From Plectrocnemia conspersa (lineage: Eukaryota; Arthropoda; Insecta; Trichoptera; Polycentropodidae), in contig VTFK01000337.1 of the NCBI GenBank assembly GCA_009617715.1, positions 62,001 to 126,000 of the forward strand: a DNA stretch of 64,000 nt, given 5' to 3'. Made by a program: the position numbers and the translations under genes. Every line of letters begins with the position of its first letter. The first letter of the stretch is position 1. The notes under the pieces were generated by a model. It saw nothing but the letters and a program-made list of their open reading frames with translations. It did no database searches and had not been told where the DNA came from. Shown here in pieces: positions 24,288 to 35,828 of this stretch.

Positions 24288-24828
24288 AACGTCATAGGAG
24301 ACATGAACGCTATAGTAAAATATAATAAAAGTCAATTAATATACCAACAGTTGGCAAACATAATCTGCACGATTAATGTAATGACAATGAGACAAGGCTT
24401 CAAGGTGTCCAAAAATATGGTTATTGTTGGTACTATATTTCCACATAGAGATCCACAAAGGCACATGGAAAACTTCTGACAGTAGAAACGTTAGTCAAAT
24501 TGAACACGTCCTGATTGACGCAAGGCAAATGAACCAATCAGACCAATACATAACCATTGCAAAACAGCTTGATCGAATATCCGATTCCAAAAGGAGAAAC
24601 TAACGCTTAACATCAAACTACTAACAAATAAAGACGTAGCAACACAATGATATACAGGAAAAACCTTAAACATATTTAAATCACTGTAAAAACGATATTA
24701 CGTCAGCAGCAGAAATTTTCTCATGAAATAAAAACAATAAATGGTTCGATACAAAATGCCAAGAAGCAATCAAAAATAAAAACCTTAAATATAAAATAAT
24801 GTATCTAAAAAATTATACAAGAGTATTA
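24288..24828 (+). pseudogene. RTE/CFDP2-like LINE endonuclease domain, decayed
   Basis: Frames translate to landmarks of the apurinic-type endonuclease of non-LTR elements. The GDxNA motif is GDMNA at 24297-24311. Next come VGKHNLHD and NDNETRL (about 24350-24395), then KNMVIVGTIFPHRD (about 24410-24460). The C-terminal catalytic block TWKTSDSRNVSQIEHVLIDA (about 24465-24525) retains the key D and H residues of IDHVLID. A downstream NKWFDTKCQEAIKNKN stretch (about 24738-24785) matches the region before reverse transcriptase. Stops and frameshifts interrupt it and no RT follows, so it is a dead fragment. Confidence 0.78.
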
Positions 24829-26124
24829 TATTTTTTTACGATTATATTAATAATATATAATATTCTACTATATTTGACGCATATTTACAGCACTTAATAA
24901 CTCAAAATTAAAAAAAAATATTAAGACCCGCGAATTTTAATTATAATAATATGCCTAATTATATTTCTCATATATAAATTCACATAAAAATAAAGTATCT
25001 AATAAGGTAAATTCGTAAGATCAAATAACTTTTACCCAATCTTGAAGTGTAAGTTTTTTAAGTTGGTAATTCTATTCAATTATTTTATTATACAATATTA
25101 CATTTCTTTACTTACTTACTATTAAAGAATTATACAATATTTAAAAGGGGTTTTTGTTATTTAGGTCTAAAGTATTCAACCAGTGGTATAAAGATATATA
25201 AATTCACTTATCTTATGACATAAATATATAAATTTAGAGCTGAAAATCTGACTTGTCTAAAAATAAAATATTTTTTTATCCATTGAATCCATAAGAAATA
25301 TACTATACAAATGAACATAAAGTTTAATATTGATTATACACGTCACAATCGTAAAGCCATACAATGGTCTAATGTGACTTATCGAAGTAATATATTATTA
25401 ACTACATACGTACATATATTATTTAAAAAAATACGCTTGATATCATAAATAAAAGTGTACATTTATTGATTTTATCCTATTGCCTTTAACGTTCAACCTT
25501 GAGACACTTAGAACTTCTTTGTGCGAGCTTATCCCCCAGGTATCAGCTTTCATTGTACATATATAGCATGAGTTTTCATAGAAACGCGTCAAAAACGAAG
25601 AATCTTGACGTATATCAAGCGTAAGTTTAGCTTTGATGCCGACACGCGAGATTCTGACGAATATGTAAGGATATTTGACGTTTTCAAAATACCGAATGTT
25701 ATTAAACGAAAAATTAAGAAGAAATCGTATTTTCTCTTTACAGTCCGAACACATGTTTTTTAGATGCTGTAATTTGTAAATAGTGGCAATAAAAATTAAC
25801 TAAAACGTATTTTCCAGAAAGTATAGTAATAATTTGTAATGGTGTATACATAAAGTTTTGAGAATAAGAATACGTCAATGCATCCAGATAAAAATACCTT
25901 ATTGCATCGCAATAAAAATGTCAGACTAGGGAGTATCGTTATTTGAAATTTAAATGAACTCTAAATACAGCACCAGCTGTATTAGTTACATTGTTAACGT
26001 TTCAAGGTAAAAATAATATCGATAATAAAAGTGGTAGTGGAAGTTTAAAAAGTCATTTAATATCACTTTTTACCTTTAACGCTAGTGTGAAAAATATATT
26101 TAAAATAATATAAAAATACACACA
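24829..26124. other. No recognised gene
   Basis: AT-rich. A 103-codon open frame at 25443-25754 (minus) begins with MCSDC and is in a slightly GC-richer patch. I recognise no domain and cannot decide between a chance frame and an exon. Confidence 0.4.
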
Positions 26125-26126
26125 TA
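26125..26126. repeat. Left TA flank of the Tigger element
   Basis: TA directly precedes CCTCGC and recurs at 27870-27871. TA duplication is standard for the Tc1/mariner-pogo superfamily. Because the dinucleotide is short, this alone is weak support. Confidence 0.6.
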
Positions 26127-27869
26127 CCTCGCTTTACGGCCTAGATACGTTCCACGAAACTTGGCCGCTAAGCGAAAAGCCGTATACCGAATCAATTATT
26201 CTAATACAAATTCATACAAATTCAATATGATCGGTTCCATATTTGTTAAAAATGTAACATGGTTTATCATTTAAAATGAATTTTATCTTTTTATTTCATT
26301 TAAATTAAAAATACATACATAACAAGTACATATATTTGTACATAAAATAATAACAGACTCCAAAAACCAACAATAATCCATAAACAAAAATGAAACAACT
26401 TCATGTTACATAAAATATGTGTATGAATACATATATAATTTTTTTTAAAATGGCTTTAATCTGAAGACGATAAAGAAATGGTAACCTTCAGATCACTGTC
26501 GTTCTCATTTTTCGCTGGTAAGGATGGGCCTGGCTTAAAAAAATTGCCCAACGATGTCTGTCTTGCCTTTTTGTCTCTTTCGTTCTTCCGTGATCAATAA
26601 CAGCTTATGGCTGAGTTAATTCCTCGAGAAACTTTAGCACTACGTTCGACGTCAGGATCGTTTTCAAGGAGGATGTGTATTCCTTGTTCGAAATAGGAAA
26701 AAGCTTTTGACAATTTTTTTGATGTTAGCTGTTTGAATACAACATGCTCTGTCTCTTTATCAAATGCCGGTTCTGCTTGCAATTGAATGAGTTCCTCATA
26801 TGAAAGGGGTTCCCTATCAGCTTCAAGTAGATCAAGCACATCACGTTCGTTCAAACCTTCAAAGCCGAGATCATGTGCTAGATCCAAAATGTTTTGCCTA
26901 ATTTCAGGAAGGCAATTAACTTCCGCATCAGTACTTTTTACACATTCTGGCCATATTTTTCCAAACATGGTTCATTGTTGTTAATTTTAATTCCTTCCAT
27001 GATTCACTGATGCTTTCAACAGCATCCTTGATGTTATAGTTTTTTCCAAAATGTTTTAATTGAAGATTTACCATCGGTTTCTCTTATAAGTTGTCGGAAA
27101 GTTCGGCGTAGGTAATATGCCTTAAAAGTGGCTATTGCACCCTGATCCATTGGTTGGATCAGAGTTGTTGTATTTTTCGGAAGGTACTCAATCATGACAT
27201 CTTCAGATAGTTCGGATAAATTAGTAGGATGCCCTGGTGCATTATCCAAAATTAGCCAAGCCTTGTTGCTTAAGTTATTGTCTCGCAAATATTTTTTCAC
27301 TTCTGTGCAAAAGTGATTTTTGAACCAATCCTCTAAAGTAGCTTTAGTCATCCAAGCTTTCTTGTTGGATCTTCATATGACGGGTAATTGATTTTTATAT
27401 AGTCCTTTAAGAGGCCTTGGATTTTCGGGCAAATATATTAAAAGTGGTTTTAGCTTAAAATCACCCGCGGCATTTGCACCAAGTAGCAAAGTTAATCGTT
27501 CTTTAGACACCTTATAACCAGGCGCAGATTTTTCAGTTTTTGAAATGTACGTGCAATCAGGCATTCGCTTTCAATAAAGCCCTGTTTCGTCTACGTTAAC
27601 TTGTTCAGGTTTATGACCCCTCTTTCAAAAATTCCCTTTAAAATGTTGGGATATTCCTTAGATGCGGCCTCATCGGCGCTAGCTGCTTCACCTTTCATTT
27701 CAAAATTCTGCAAATTAAATCTATTTTTAAATTTTTTAAAAAATCGACATCAAAAAAAAGTTTTTTTGCCGTTATAGCGAAACATTTTAGGCCGTATATC
27801 GAAAACGTGCCTTAATTGAAGAGGGCCGTTATAGCGAAAGGCCGTATAAAGAGCGGCCGTATAGCGAGG
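26127..27869 (-). mobile_element. Tigger/pogo-type DNA transposon, internally deleted, 1743 bp
   Basis: The ends CCTCGCTTTACGGCC (26127-26141) and GGCCGTATAGCGAGG (27855-27869) are inverted repeats with one mismatch, each bordered by TA. The right end carries about five copies of a GGCCGTATA(T)NGCGA word (27767-27869) and the left end two to three, probably transposase-binding sites. The transposase gene runs on the minus strand but begins inside the catalytic half. The helix-turn-helix and CENP-B-type DNA-binding part, usually well over 100 residues, is absent, so this copy is shortened and inactive. Confidence 0.85.
26456..27752 (-). pseudogene. Tigger (TIGD-like) transposase, N-terminally deleted and broken
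   Basis: On the minus strand, homology starts with FKNRFNLQNFEMKGEAASAD (about 27740-27680). It continues to the first catalytic Asp in VDETG (about 27590), the second in LILDNAPGHP (about 27245) and the third in QPMDQGAI (about 27145). The last two are separated by 32 residues, normal for this DDE family. The C-terminus reads FFKPGPSL and ends at TAA (26456-26458). Damage includes TGA codons where the family has Trp (after TGLY, and after QLPVI) and one in place of a likely CGA Arg near 26595, plus about three single-base frameshifts. It is dead. The DDE fold would otherwise catalyse cut-and-paste at TA. Confidence 0.88.
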
Positions 27870-27871
27870 TA

Positions 27872-29533
27872 TGGATGTATACCTTCATATGTAAAATATG
27901 ATATATGGTAAAATTTATGCAATATTAAAAATATATATGTATATTATAATATATCATATGATTATGTATATTGTTATTAATAAACAGTAATTAGGTAAAA
28001 TATTGTTATTCTGTTGCACCCTATTAAGCCTGTTTATGCAGCTAAAACACAAAAATACATTTTCGAGTTTTGAGATCGAAGATGTGTGACTGCAGCAAAA
28101 TATACTGAAAAAGTTGTAGCTCAAGAGTATGGTTATCTATAATAATATATTATTTGAGAGAATTACAACATTTTTTTGTATTGTTTAAACGCTAGATGCA
28201 TTTTAAAATTTATTAATTAATAAAAAATATTTATGAATATTTTTTTTATAAGACACTTTTAAGACAATTACTACTTATGTACTTTTAAGTCAAATATATT
28301 TTGACTTATAAATACGAATAATATTTTAAATATTTATATATTGTGAATCATTTTATAATAAATTTAAGCTTTTATTCAATTTATGTATTGCTGAAAAAAA
28401 ATAAAAGGCTCATTCAAGCCATTTGTTATGACTTTACGTTCAAGTAACTCCAGATGTAGATCTGCAACCAATGGGTAAATAAATATATTTGAGTCATTGC
28501 AATTGTGTTTAGCTTAGTATAAAACCCATTTTTCAATACGGTTGTTATACATAAAACAAATAAATTTAGTAAGTCGAAAAAATCTTAGTTAAAAAAATAT
28601 ACACCTACACTAGAAAACTCTTAATAAAACATTAACCAAAATTGCAAGCATTTTTAGTCAATATTTTTCTACTTTTTCACTTTTCATTACTAAAATATTT
28701 GTTTTGATTACATAATAGAAATTACACTTTGTAAGTTAATAAATTGGCATTAGAATAATTAATTAATATTGAGTAAGAAATAATGAAAATAAATTGTATA
28801 TAATCTATTATATATTTCGTAATATCTTTAAGCTTATACATTGTAAAAATGGTTCGTTACCCCTTGTCTAGATTTTTATATTTTATTATTTTTTTAGAAA
28901 CAAATTTATAATCATCACAATACATTTGTTATTTGTCAAATGATGCATGGAAACATAACTAGTTTTTCTCTTTTTTTTGATAAATCTGAGGTCGAAATAT
29001 CTCACTTGACTTTCGAGTGCTTTCTTCCTTTCTGACGCAGATGATTTATAGCCCGTAGCCCTAATATGTTTTCTAAATCCTATGCCATATAAAACGCGAA
29101 TTTGACCGACAGACTTTACTTTTTCTCGAATTTATCTTCTCAAAAGGGTTCTCCTGCGGATTCGCCAATTTCAGAAATTCATTTCGACATCGCTCATACT
29201 TATCGAGGATTTTTTATTTTGAAGTGTTGTATAATATGTACACATGAAGCGATTTACATATATGTATGCATATGTTTATTATGCACGCATTTATATTTAT
29301 ATATGCACAAGTTGTACGCATGTATATGCTGTTTTTATTTGGGTCGGCAAAAGGAAATTGAAAAACTTTATAACTCATTGATATTCATTCAACGCTGCGA
29401 GTGTTCTGAAACGTTCACAAAACGGCATTTCGTATATTTTATTATTTTCCATTATGTAAACAGCCATTTGAGAAGTTTGCATTGGCATAACAAAATATCA
29501 CGCCTTGCCTAAATGTACCTAATGGGCGACATA
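27872..29533. other. No recognised gene; AT-rich
   Basis: AT-rich. The 136-codon open frame at 29102-29512 starts at a TTG, is rich in Ile, Tyr, Cys and His, and spans tandem TATATG/TGCAT words; it is probably chance. Confidence 0.45.
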
Positions 29534-30561
29534 CTTTGTACACACCCTGTGAATTTTCTTTTGCGCCACACCAGCGAAAATATATTTTTTTGAATTGGAA
29601 TCAAGTTTACATTAATAATTTTATGTTTATATGTTACCAATTATGTACGATTTTTAGAATAGGTATTGCCTTATGACAAATTTTAATAACGTTTGTTTTA
29701 GCTGAAAATTACATGTTATAGGAAAGCACGCGGAACCATTTTGTTTTTTAATTTTTTATATGTTTTGAGACGAAGGATATAAAGACGTTTTAGATTAGAT
29801 AAATATAGTTGCTTCTTTATATTGTATGATATAATTCGCTCATGTACATATAAATAATATGTCACATACTTAAAAATAAACTTTGAATATTTAACAAATA
29901 GATATGATCTGATCTTTTAGAGAATCAAGATAAATATTTTTTCTGTGGCACTTGTAGAATACCAGATATTTATACTGACTTCTTGATCTATGTTTGGCCG
30001 TTAGATTATCAATTGTGGAATCCCTTTACTAAAAAAAACACCTACTTGCAAAAATAGTCAAGAAAAAAAACGACATTTTATTGTAAAATATTGTCGGGTT
30101 CGAAGATTGTTGGAAGCAATTGCCTCACAAAGCACGGCGGTCCGGGGTTGCTAAAAGTTAATTCACAAGAGAGGAAACCGGAAATGTGGAGGTAAAGGGT
30201 AAAGGGTGGTCAGAACCTGCCGGAAACGGCATAGTTAATTAATGTCTTCTGCAATATTAGGTAGCTCGCAATAAGTTAATATTTATTTATTTCCTAAATA
30301 AAATAACGCACACGAAAAACCTGTTTTTACTTTCTCTCATCAATAATGTGATAATCCAGAGTGGATTTAAATAGAAAAAAATAATGGACCAGAAAAGCTA
30401 TTTGCCGAACGGCCATTTTTTGTGTATATATTAGTATTGCCGGTCGTTCGGAAAAGCTGTCAAGCTCAACTTGAAATAATTAATGTAAACTTGATTCAAA
30501 TCCCATTCAGTATTAATACAATTTTATTTGTCGAAAGAAAATATACAGGCTGTGTACAAAG
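29534..30561. mobile_element. Non-autonomous DNA element with 30-bp inverted ends, 1028 bp
   Basis: The left end (29534-29563) starts CTTTGTACACACCCTGT. The minus strand of the right end (30532-30561) starts CTTTGTACACAGCCTGT. The 30-bp ends differ at about four positions. The left flank is TA; the right flank is CA, so a TA duplication with one mutation is possible but unproven. The interior has no transposase. It includes a less AT-rich block (30090-30260), which is unusual for a simple deletion derivative. The class is unknown. Confidence 0.55.
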
Positions 30562-31259
30562 CACTTAAATTTAGAAAATAATGGATGAGGACTTTGTCTT
30601 TATTAATTGCTTACAAAGACGAATCCAAACTTTAACATAGTTTATTTGTCTGTGTATCTATTCTTAGCATTTTTAAATTGATTTTATTTTAGTTTATAAA
30701 TAAAATCCGAATCAGCTGTTTGTAAAGTTAATGGCATAATGTAATTTTAATTCGACAATTAGTAATTTAGTTTACTTTAGTTAACCATTCACTGACAAGA
30801 TTGACTATCCAAAGAATATGATTGAAGAAAATTCAAAAACCCATATATGATATATTTTATGTATAGCAGTAATTATATAATTGCAGCTTAAATAAACCAA
30901 AAATTTATAAAACAAAACCTACATATTTTAACATAATAAATAAGAAATTCATATTAAATATTATCAAGATGTGTTTTCAAAAGCATTTCCTTTAAAGAAT
31001 TACTTTTATTATTATTTCAAAATTACCCTTTTATTTATTTATAAACTTTTGCCCATTATAAACCTCGATACAATCATGAAGCTTTAAAACGAGTTTTATT
31101 ATTTTTACGCCATCAGTCTTCAGTCAAAAAACAATACATAGTATTAATACAATATTATATTACAAAGGTATCTCAAAAACATTTTTATAACTTAATTGAT
31201 TAATAATAAAGGGGGTATTTAGTTATATTAGATCAAAATTTAAAAATTCTGCAAACCAT
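30562..31259. other. No recognised gene; AT-rich
   Basis: AT-rich sequence. The part next to 31260 may hold the decayed 3' end of the neighbouring LINE. Confidence 0.45.
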
Positions 31260-32090
31260 AGTGTCACAGGGGACACAAATAATTGACAGAACAATGTAAA
31301 GCGCGATCCCCATAACAAAGCCAAACATCTTAAAATATTATTTACAAGTGTCATTTATGTACAGAGAGGTCATCCACTTGCTCTTAAAAGTGATTTAAAA
31401 GTTTCTTTACACAAAACGTTGCCACAGAAATCATAGGAATAATATGATAGTAATGAAATCAACCAAATGACACCGTGTGGTACTTTAAGACACTAAAAGG
31501 CAGCCTGTTGACGGAAGCCCATATCCATAGAGAATCTAAATAATTTGACAAGAAAATGAATGCATCTAAGCAATTTTTAATCATCTACATACAGAATAAA
31601 AGTAAAATTTGAACATTTATATTTAATATCACTTATATACCAAAAAAAGTGTTATAATATTTCGCCAATCGGCCGTTGTATAGGTTCTCCAATATTTTTA
31701 ATAATTAACTATGACAAACCTTGTCGAAGGCCTACTCAAAATCCGCATAAACAACGTCTATTTAAATTCCCACATCGAGTGATTTTTTCACCGTTTTGGT
31801 GAAAGACAAAAGGTTAGTAACAGTGAAACGGGCAGAACAAAACTTTCCGAAAGTGATTGTAAACGTCTTTATGGATACTTGTTTCAAACAATTTAGCATG
31901 AATTGCCAACACTGCGATTGGTATATAGTTCTTTATTCACAATTTGTCATCCTACATAAAAATAAGAGTACATTTTGTACATTTCCAAAGATTAGAAAAT
32001 GGTAACGTTTTAAGCATAAAAAATTTGATTTCGAGGAGCAGCACAATCCTTTAAAATTAAATCTGGAAGCGAATCAGACACATAAAAACA
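31260..32090 (-). pseudogene. CR1/Jockey-like LINE reverse transcriptase, decayed, minus strand
   Basis: The minus strand gives a consistent series of reverse transcriptase landmarks from high to low coordinates. They are LPDLILKDCAAP (about 32055), YIPIAVLAIHAKLFETS (about 31925), YNHFRKVLF (about 31850), TVTNLLSFTKTV (about 31815), motif A VVYADFE-AFDKVCH (about 31750, one TAG inside), INNIGEP-like linker, motif C YVDD (about 31595), and WIWASVNRLPF and KYHTVSFG after it (about 31540-31490). Frames shift repeatedly and motif B is not recognisable. It is an old truncated copy. The wording is close to arthropod CR1/Jockey-group elements, but assignment by eye is approximate. Confidence 0.8.
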
Positions 32091-32740
32091 CATTCGTAAA
32101 CTATATATTTTTTTTGCTTATAATAAAACGTATCAATAAATTATGCTATAAATTGATACGGCCATTTAAAGCACATATTTCTACTGTGACTGAAGCCAAG
32201 TCATATGGACCGTAACAAGTTGTTATTGATTAAAATAAATGCTGAAATATTACGAATCATAATATTACTTTAGCATATTTATACAGAGTACATTTAGAAT
32301 CAAAATGCACATAGGGAACTCAAAATATTTACAGTAAGTAAGCCTATAATGAAGCTTTTAGTAACTAAATCTTATTTTAAAATTAAATTAACTACATCAC
32401 ATCGCAAGCGCCTCTCGAGAGAAATAAATTAAAACTATAATGGAAAAGCTAAAATCTCATTTTCAATTTGTGAGCCAATCCTACTGATGGTATATAGTAT
32501 ATATAGGCGTATGATACAATTTATAACAAAGCATCATGAATTAAGGTATATTTAATTTAACATATATATCTATATATCATAAGAGGAAATAGAGAAGGAA
32601 AAAGAAGCGGACAACAGTGTTTATAGCGTTTGCTATATTATTCGTCTCTCTAAAAAAGGAAGTAGACGCAAAGCGCTCATTGTGGTGGTTGAATTTTCTT
32701 TTCTATTTCAATTGTTGGGATTTTCTTTGTAGTAAAATAA
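32091..32740. other. No recognised gene; AT-rich, GC rising after 32590
   Basis: AT-rich up to about 32580, then the start of a less AT-rich island that continues to 33030. Confidence 0.4.
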
Positions 32741-32749
32741 GGTTTCACC

Positions 32750-32784
<35 letters not shown>

Positions 32785-33025
32785 CAGTGCCAATGCCGTT
32801 GCAGAAAGGGTGAGACCGGAGAAAATGTGGAACGACGAAGGCACTAAAGAGGTTTTTCCTGGCCGTGCTAAGAGCCTTCCCTCCTCAAACGAAAGCTCAT
32901 TTGTACTCCCTCATATCCTGCTCTATATAATAAAAGCACAGCTTTCTTACGTATATGATAAAGCTCGGGGCCCGGAGAGCTTCATCAATATTGCGACGCC
33001 GGAAAAACTTTGTCGGACATCTTGA
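32741..33025 (+). other. Island open frame with in-frame (AGT)n poly-serine
   Basis: An open frame of 94 codons begins after the TAA at 32738-32740 and ends at TGA 33023-33025. It has no ATG before codon 28 (32824). The AGT microsatellite lies in this frame and would encode 13 consecutive serines. After it comes a mixed-composition stretch including PEKMWNDEGTKEVFPGR. An acceptor-like TTTCTTTGTAG lies just upstream, so it could be an internal or terminal exon. I recognise no domain, and conserved non-coding DNA with a microsatellite is equally likely. Confidence 0.22.
32750..32788 (+). repeat. AGT trinucleotide microsatellite
   Basis: Eleven AGT units (32750-32782) followed by AGC and AGT. 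Confidence 0.97.
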
Positions 33026-33786
33026 TACACTTGCCAAAACACAAAAAAGTCATATGACAAGGACATAAATCTGCTGATCTATTTGAGACTAATTTTTATA
33101 GCAAGTTTTCGGAGAAACCACTTGAATGATATATATATATATATAAAAAAAATTGAGAATCACATATTTTATGATAAAAAAATGTATTGCTATTTTTTGT
33201 AGCTATTTCTCCTTAAAAAAATACATTTTTTTAAAAATACGAATTTAATATTAAAACTAATTTTATAATTTAGATACTTTATAATAAATAAAAGTAGTCA
33301 ATATCATTGTGCTTTTAAACGTTATTTATTTTTCTACCTACAATATTTAATTAAAATATGAAATACCAAAAATTGTAATGTTTGTGTTCAAAAAAAATCA
33401 TAATAAGGCCAAAATCAAGCACTAAATTAATTTATTAAAATTTGCATAAACATACATTTAATTAAATGTTTTATATATGTTCCCTACACAATCCTACACA
33501 TTTTGACTTTTTACATACTTTTCAAAAAATCAATCTTCTTTTGAAAACATAGGCACCCTTCCATTTCCAATGGACCGATATAACTCCACCCCGTAAAAAT
33601 ATAAATTGCACTCGTTCTTCAAGTTAAACTAAATTTCATCTAAGAGTCTAAAAAAATAAATTTACCACACCTGCTAAAATTGATAGAGCAATATGCTATA
33701 TTCCAAATTCCTTTTTTTTTTTTTTAAGCATGTTAATATAAAAAATCAGTTATTTTTACTTAATAGCATTTATTTAATAATGATTC
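33026..33786. other. No recognised gene; AT-rich
   Basis: AT-rich, with a short TA run near 33128-33144. No coding signal. Confidence 0.5.
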
Positions 33787-34079
33787 TGTGTCGAGACAAC
33801 TCAGGAATTCAAAGATTTTTTGCTGTCTCGAGTCCAGGGGATTTCAAAAAAAAAATCCGAGACTTTCTGATTCAAATTTTGTTTAATATATCGTACATTT
33901 ATTTTTTCAAAATAAAATCTGCATAGTCGAAAGCAACCCATGCTTGGTTTGTATACAAGTAGGATAATTAAATGATCGGCAAAATGACTCGGTTGATCTT
34001 GTCACGTGGAGTCAACAATGATAAAGAAAAAATTCTTTCACATTTACCGATCTGCGAAAAATATTGTGAAGGAAACAGA

Positions 34080-34815
34080 TAATGATTTCTTGTAACGAGA
34101 GATTATGTCTTTACTTTGAAATCTTTAAAATCGAGCTTTAATAAGGCTTTAAATGAGACTCAAAAAATAATCAAATTATTTCGAAAAAGTCCAACGTATT
34201 GGAAAATATTTATGAAGTACTCGCTCCTATAAAACTGTCAGTTGAAGACCCGAGTCACCGAGATGTCACTTTATTGACTTATAAATTGTAAATATTGTAA
34301 ATTTTGTTGTAAAAAAAATATTTTAATTTTTACCACCCCTAAAATCAAAATTATAGGAAAACAAAATAAGAGCCTCATTGGTTTGATACATTTTTCACGA
34401 AATTTCGATCATGTAATCAATACAAATAATTATTCAAGTTGTTCCCGAAAAGTATATTTAAAACATGGTAGAGAATTATCGGGACGGATTTTTTCCAGTT
34501 TAGAAAGAAAATTCCGATTGCCATCTCAGTAACATGTCAATTGAAGAAGAATTAAACAATGCAGAATTAAACCATCAGAATATTACAACCGTGACAAAAA
34601 AATTATACAACTTTGAAAAGGAGAATATTACAACCGTGACAAAAAAAATATACAACTTTTGTATAAATCATTGCTTACAATTAAGCCAACATCCATAAAA
34701 AATGAGTATTTTCTATGGCCGGAATATTTATTACAAAAACTAGGAATAGGCTATTTAATTCGTCCTTAAATGCTTTGATGTTTTTAAAAACTTATTTTGC
34801 CCTGCAAATGTAAAA
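34080..34815 (+). pseudogene. hAT transposase fragments (middle region and hATC)
   Basis: About 34150-34215 reads LNETQKIIKLFRKSPT, matching the KxRKIVKxFRKSPT block that precedes the central part of ZBED-like hAT transposases. About 34675-34800 gives LTIKPTS, then a decayed core, then LNALMFLKTYF. These match the hATC dimerisation region (xIxPTSxxxERxFSxAGxxxTKxRxxL...LxALxFLxxYF). Several stops and frame changes separate them. A 38-bp segment is duplicated within the copy (34577-34659). Confidence 0.72.
34577..34659 (+). repeat. Local tandem duplication, 45-bp period
   Basis: The 38-base segment at 34577-34614, containing TATTACAACCGTGACAAA, recurs at 34622-34659 with about one change. It lies within the decayed hAT gene, so the duplication postdates or accompanies its death. 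Confidence 0.9.
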
Positions 34816-35039
34816 TATCGTATTTTTATGATCAAATCAATATAATTATTCCGTTTCAAAAATTTGTATTGTGCATATATAAAAAACAAATATCCAATAA
34901 AATATTTTACTTCTAATGTTTATATACCTGTTTTCCGTAGAAAATATGAATTAATTTCTTAATATTTTTTTTGCGAATGATTTAAACGAAAAATGATCAT
35001 TCTCGAGTCCCAGGAATTAAAAAATCCCTAGCCTCGACG

Positions 35040-35828
35040 CTCGGACTTCTTCTCTTACGTCTACTGTTTGAGCATCACCTTCTGGAAGGACCTATTGATG
35101 CAACCGTAGACCTACTATCGAAGCGACTAAGTACGACCTGTACGCTTCAGTTAAATAATGTTAAACGTGACATTTGACAAGCAACATAAAAATAATTACA
35201 AAAATCATAAATAAATATATAATATAACTTGGAGATCGTTATCTATGTACATATGTACATATTTATATGTGGGGGTTGATTTAGTTACCCATCCTTGAGC
35301 TACGCGGTTTGTTAGAAATGCTGACGTAGCAGTGAGAGAAACTCCATTGTCTTGGCAACGCGACGGGAGAACGTATGCCAATTAGCTCCGTAACAAACAT
35401 TTTTATAAACATGTAACTTTGCCCGTGCGAGTTACAAATAAGTTCCAAGATATTGGGAGCTCAGTCTTCTAATTTAATTTGTTATTATATTAATGACAAT
35501 TATTGAAAACCATAGAAACTTCAAAACGTTGTTTCAATAATAAATAAAAAATATTATTAGTTAACTAAAAATAGTCTAATAGAAACAAATTAAAATCATA
35601 ACAATTATAAAATTTAATTACATTATACTATATATAAACCCACAATCTGAAATGCAAATACCATAAAATTTAAAAAATAATAATTTTACACCTATACGTA
35701 AAATAAAAAAATACGACTGCTTTCCATATTTTCAAATAAAAAAAGTAAATAAAAAATAACATTTTTATGTGGTTTATGTGTTTCATGAGAAATACTGTGT
35801 GTAGGTATTAAATTATTGGTTGTTAGTC
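35040..35828. other. No recognised gene
   Basis: A modestly GC-richer patch (35225-35480) with no open frame, then AT-rich sequence. Confidence 0.45.

Larger units (their letters stand above)
33787..35039 (+). mobile_element. Decayed hAT transposon, about 1.25 kb
   Basis: Both ends carry related GTCGAG-type borders. On the left, GTCGAGACAACTCAGGAATT (about 33791) is followed by a second block CTCGAGTCCAGGGGATTT. On the right, CTCGAGTCCCAGGAATTAA (about 35003-35021) is followed by CCCTAGCCTCGAC (about 35026-35038). Between them lie hAT transposase remnants on the plus strand. Exact borders and an 8-bp duplication could not be established, and much of the internal coding region is missing compared with a usual 2-3-kb autonomous hAT. 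Confidence 0.6.

Noticed and set aside
25443..25754. 103-codon minus-strand gene
   Set aside because: No domain, no promoter or splice context; kept only as an unassigned open frame.
29102..29512. 136-codon open frame
   Set aside because: It starts at TTG, is rich in codons typical of TATATG/TGCAT repeats and has no domain; a chance frame is more likely.
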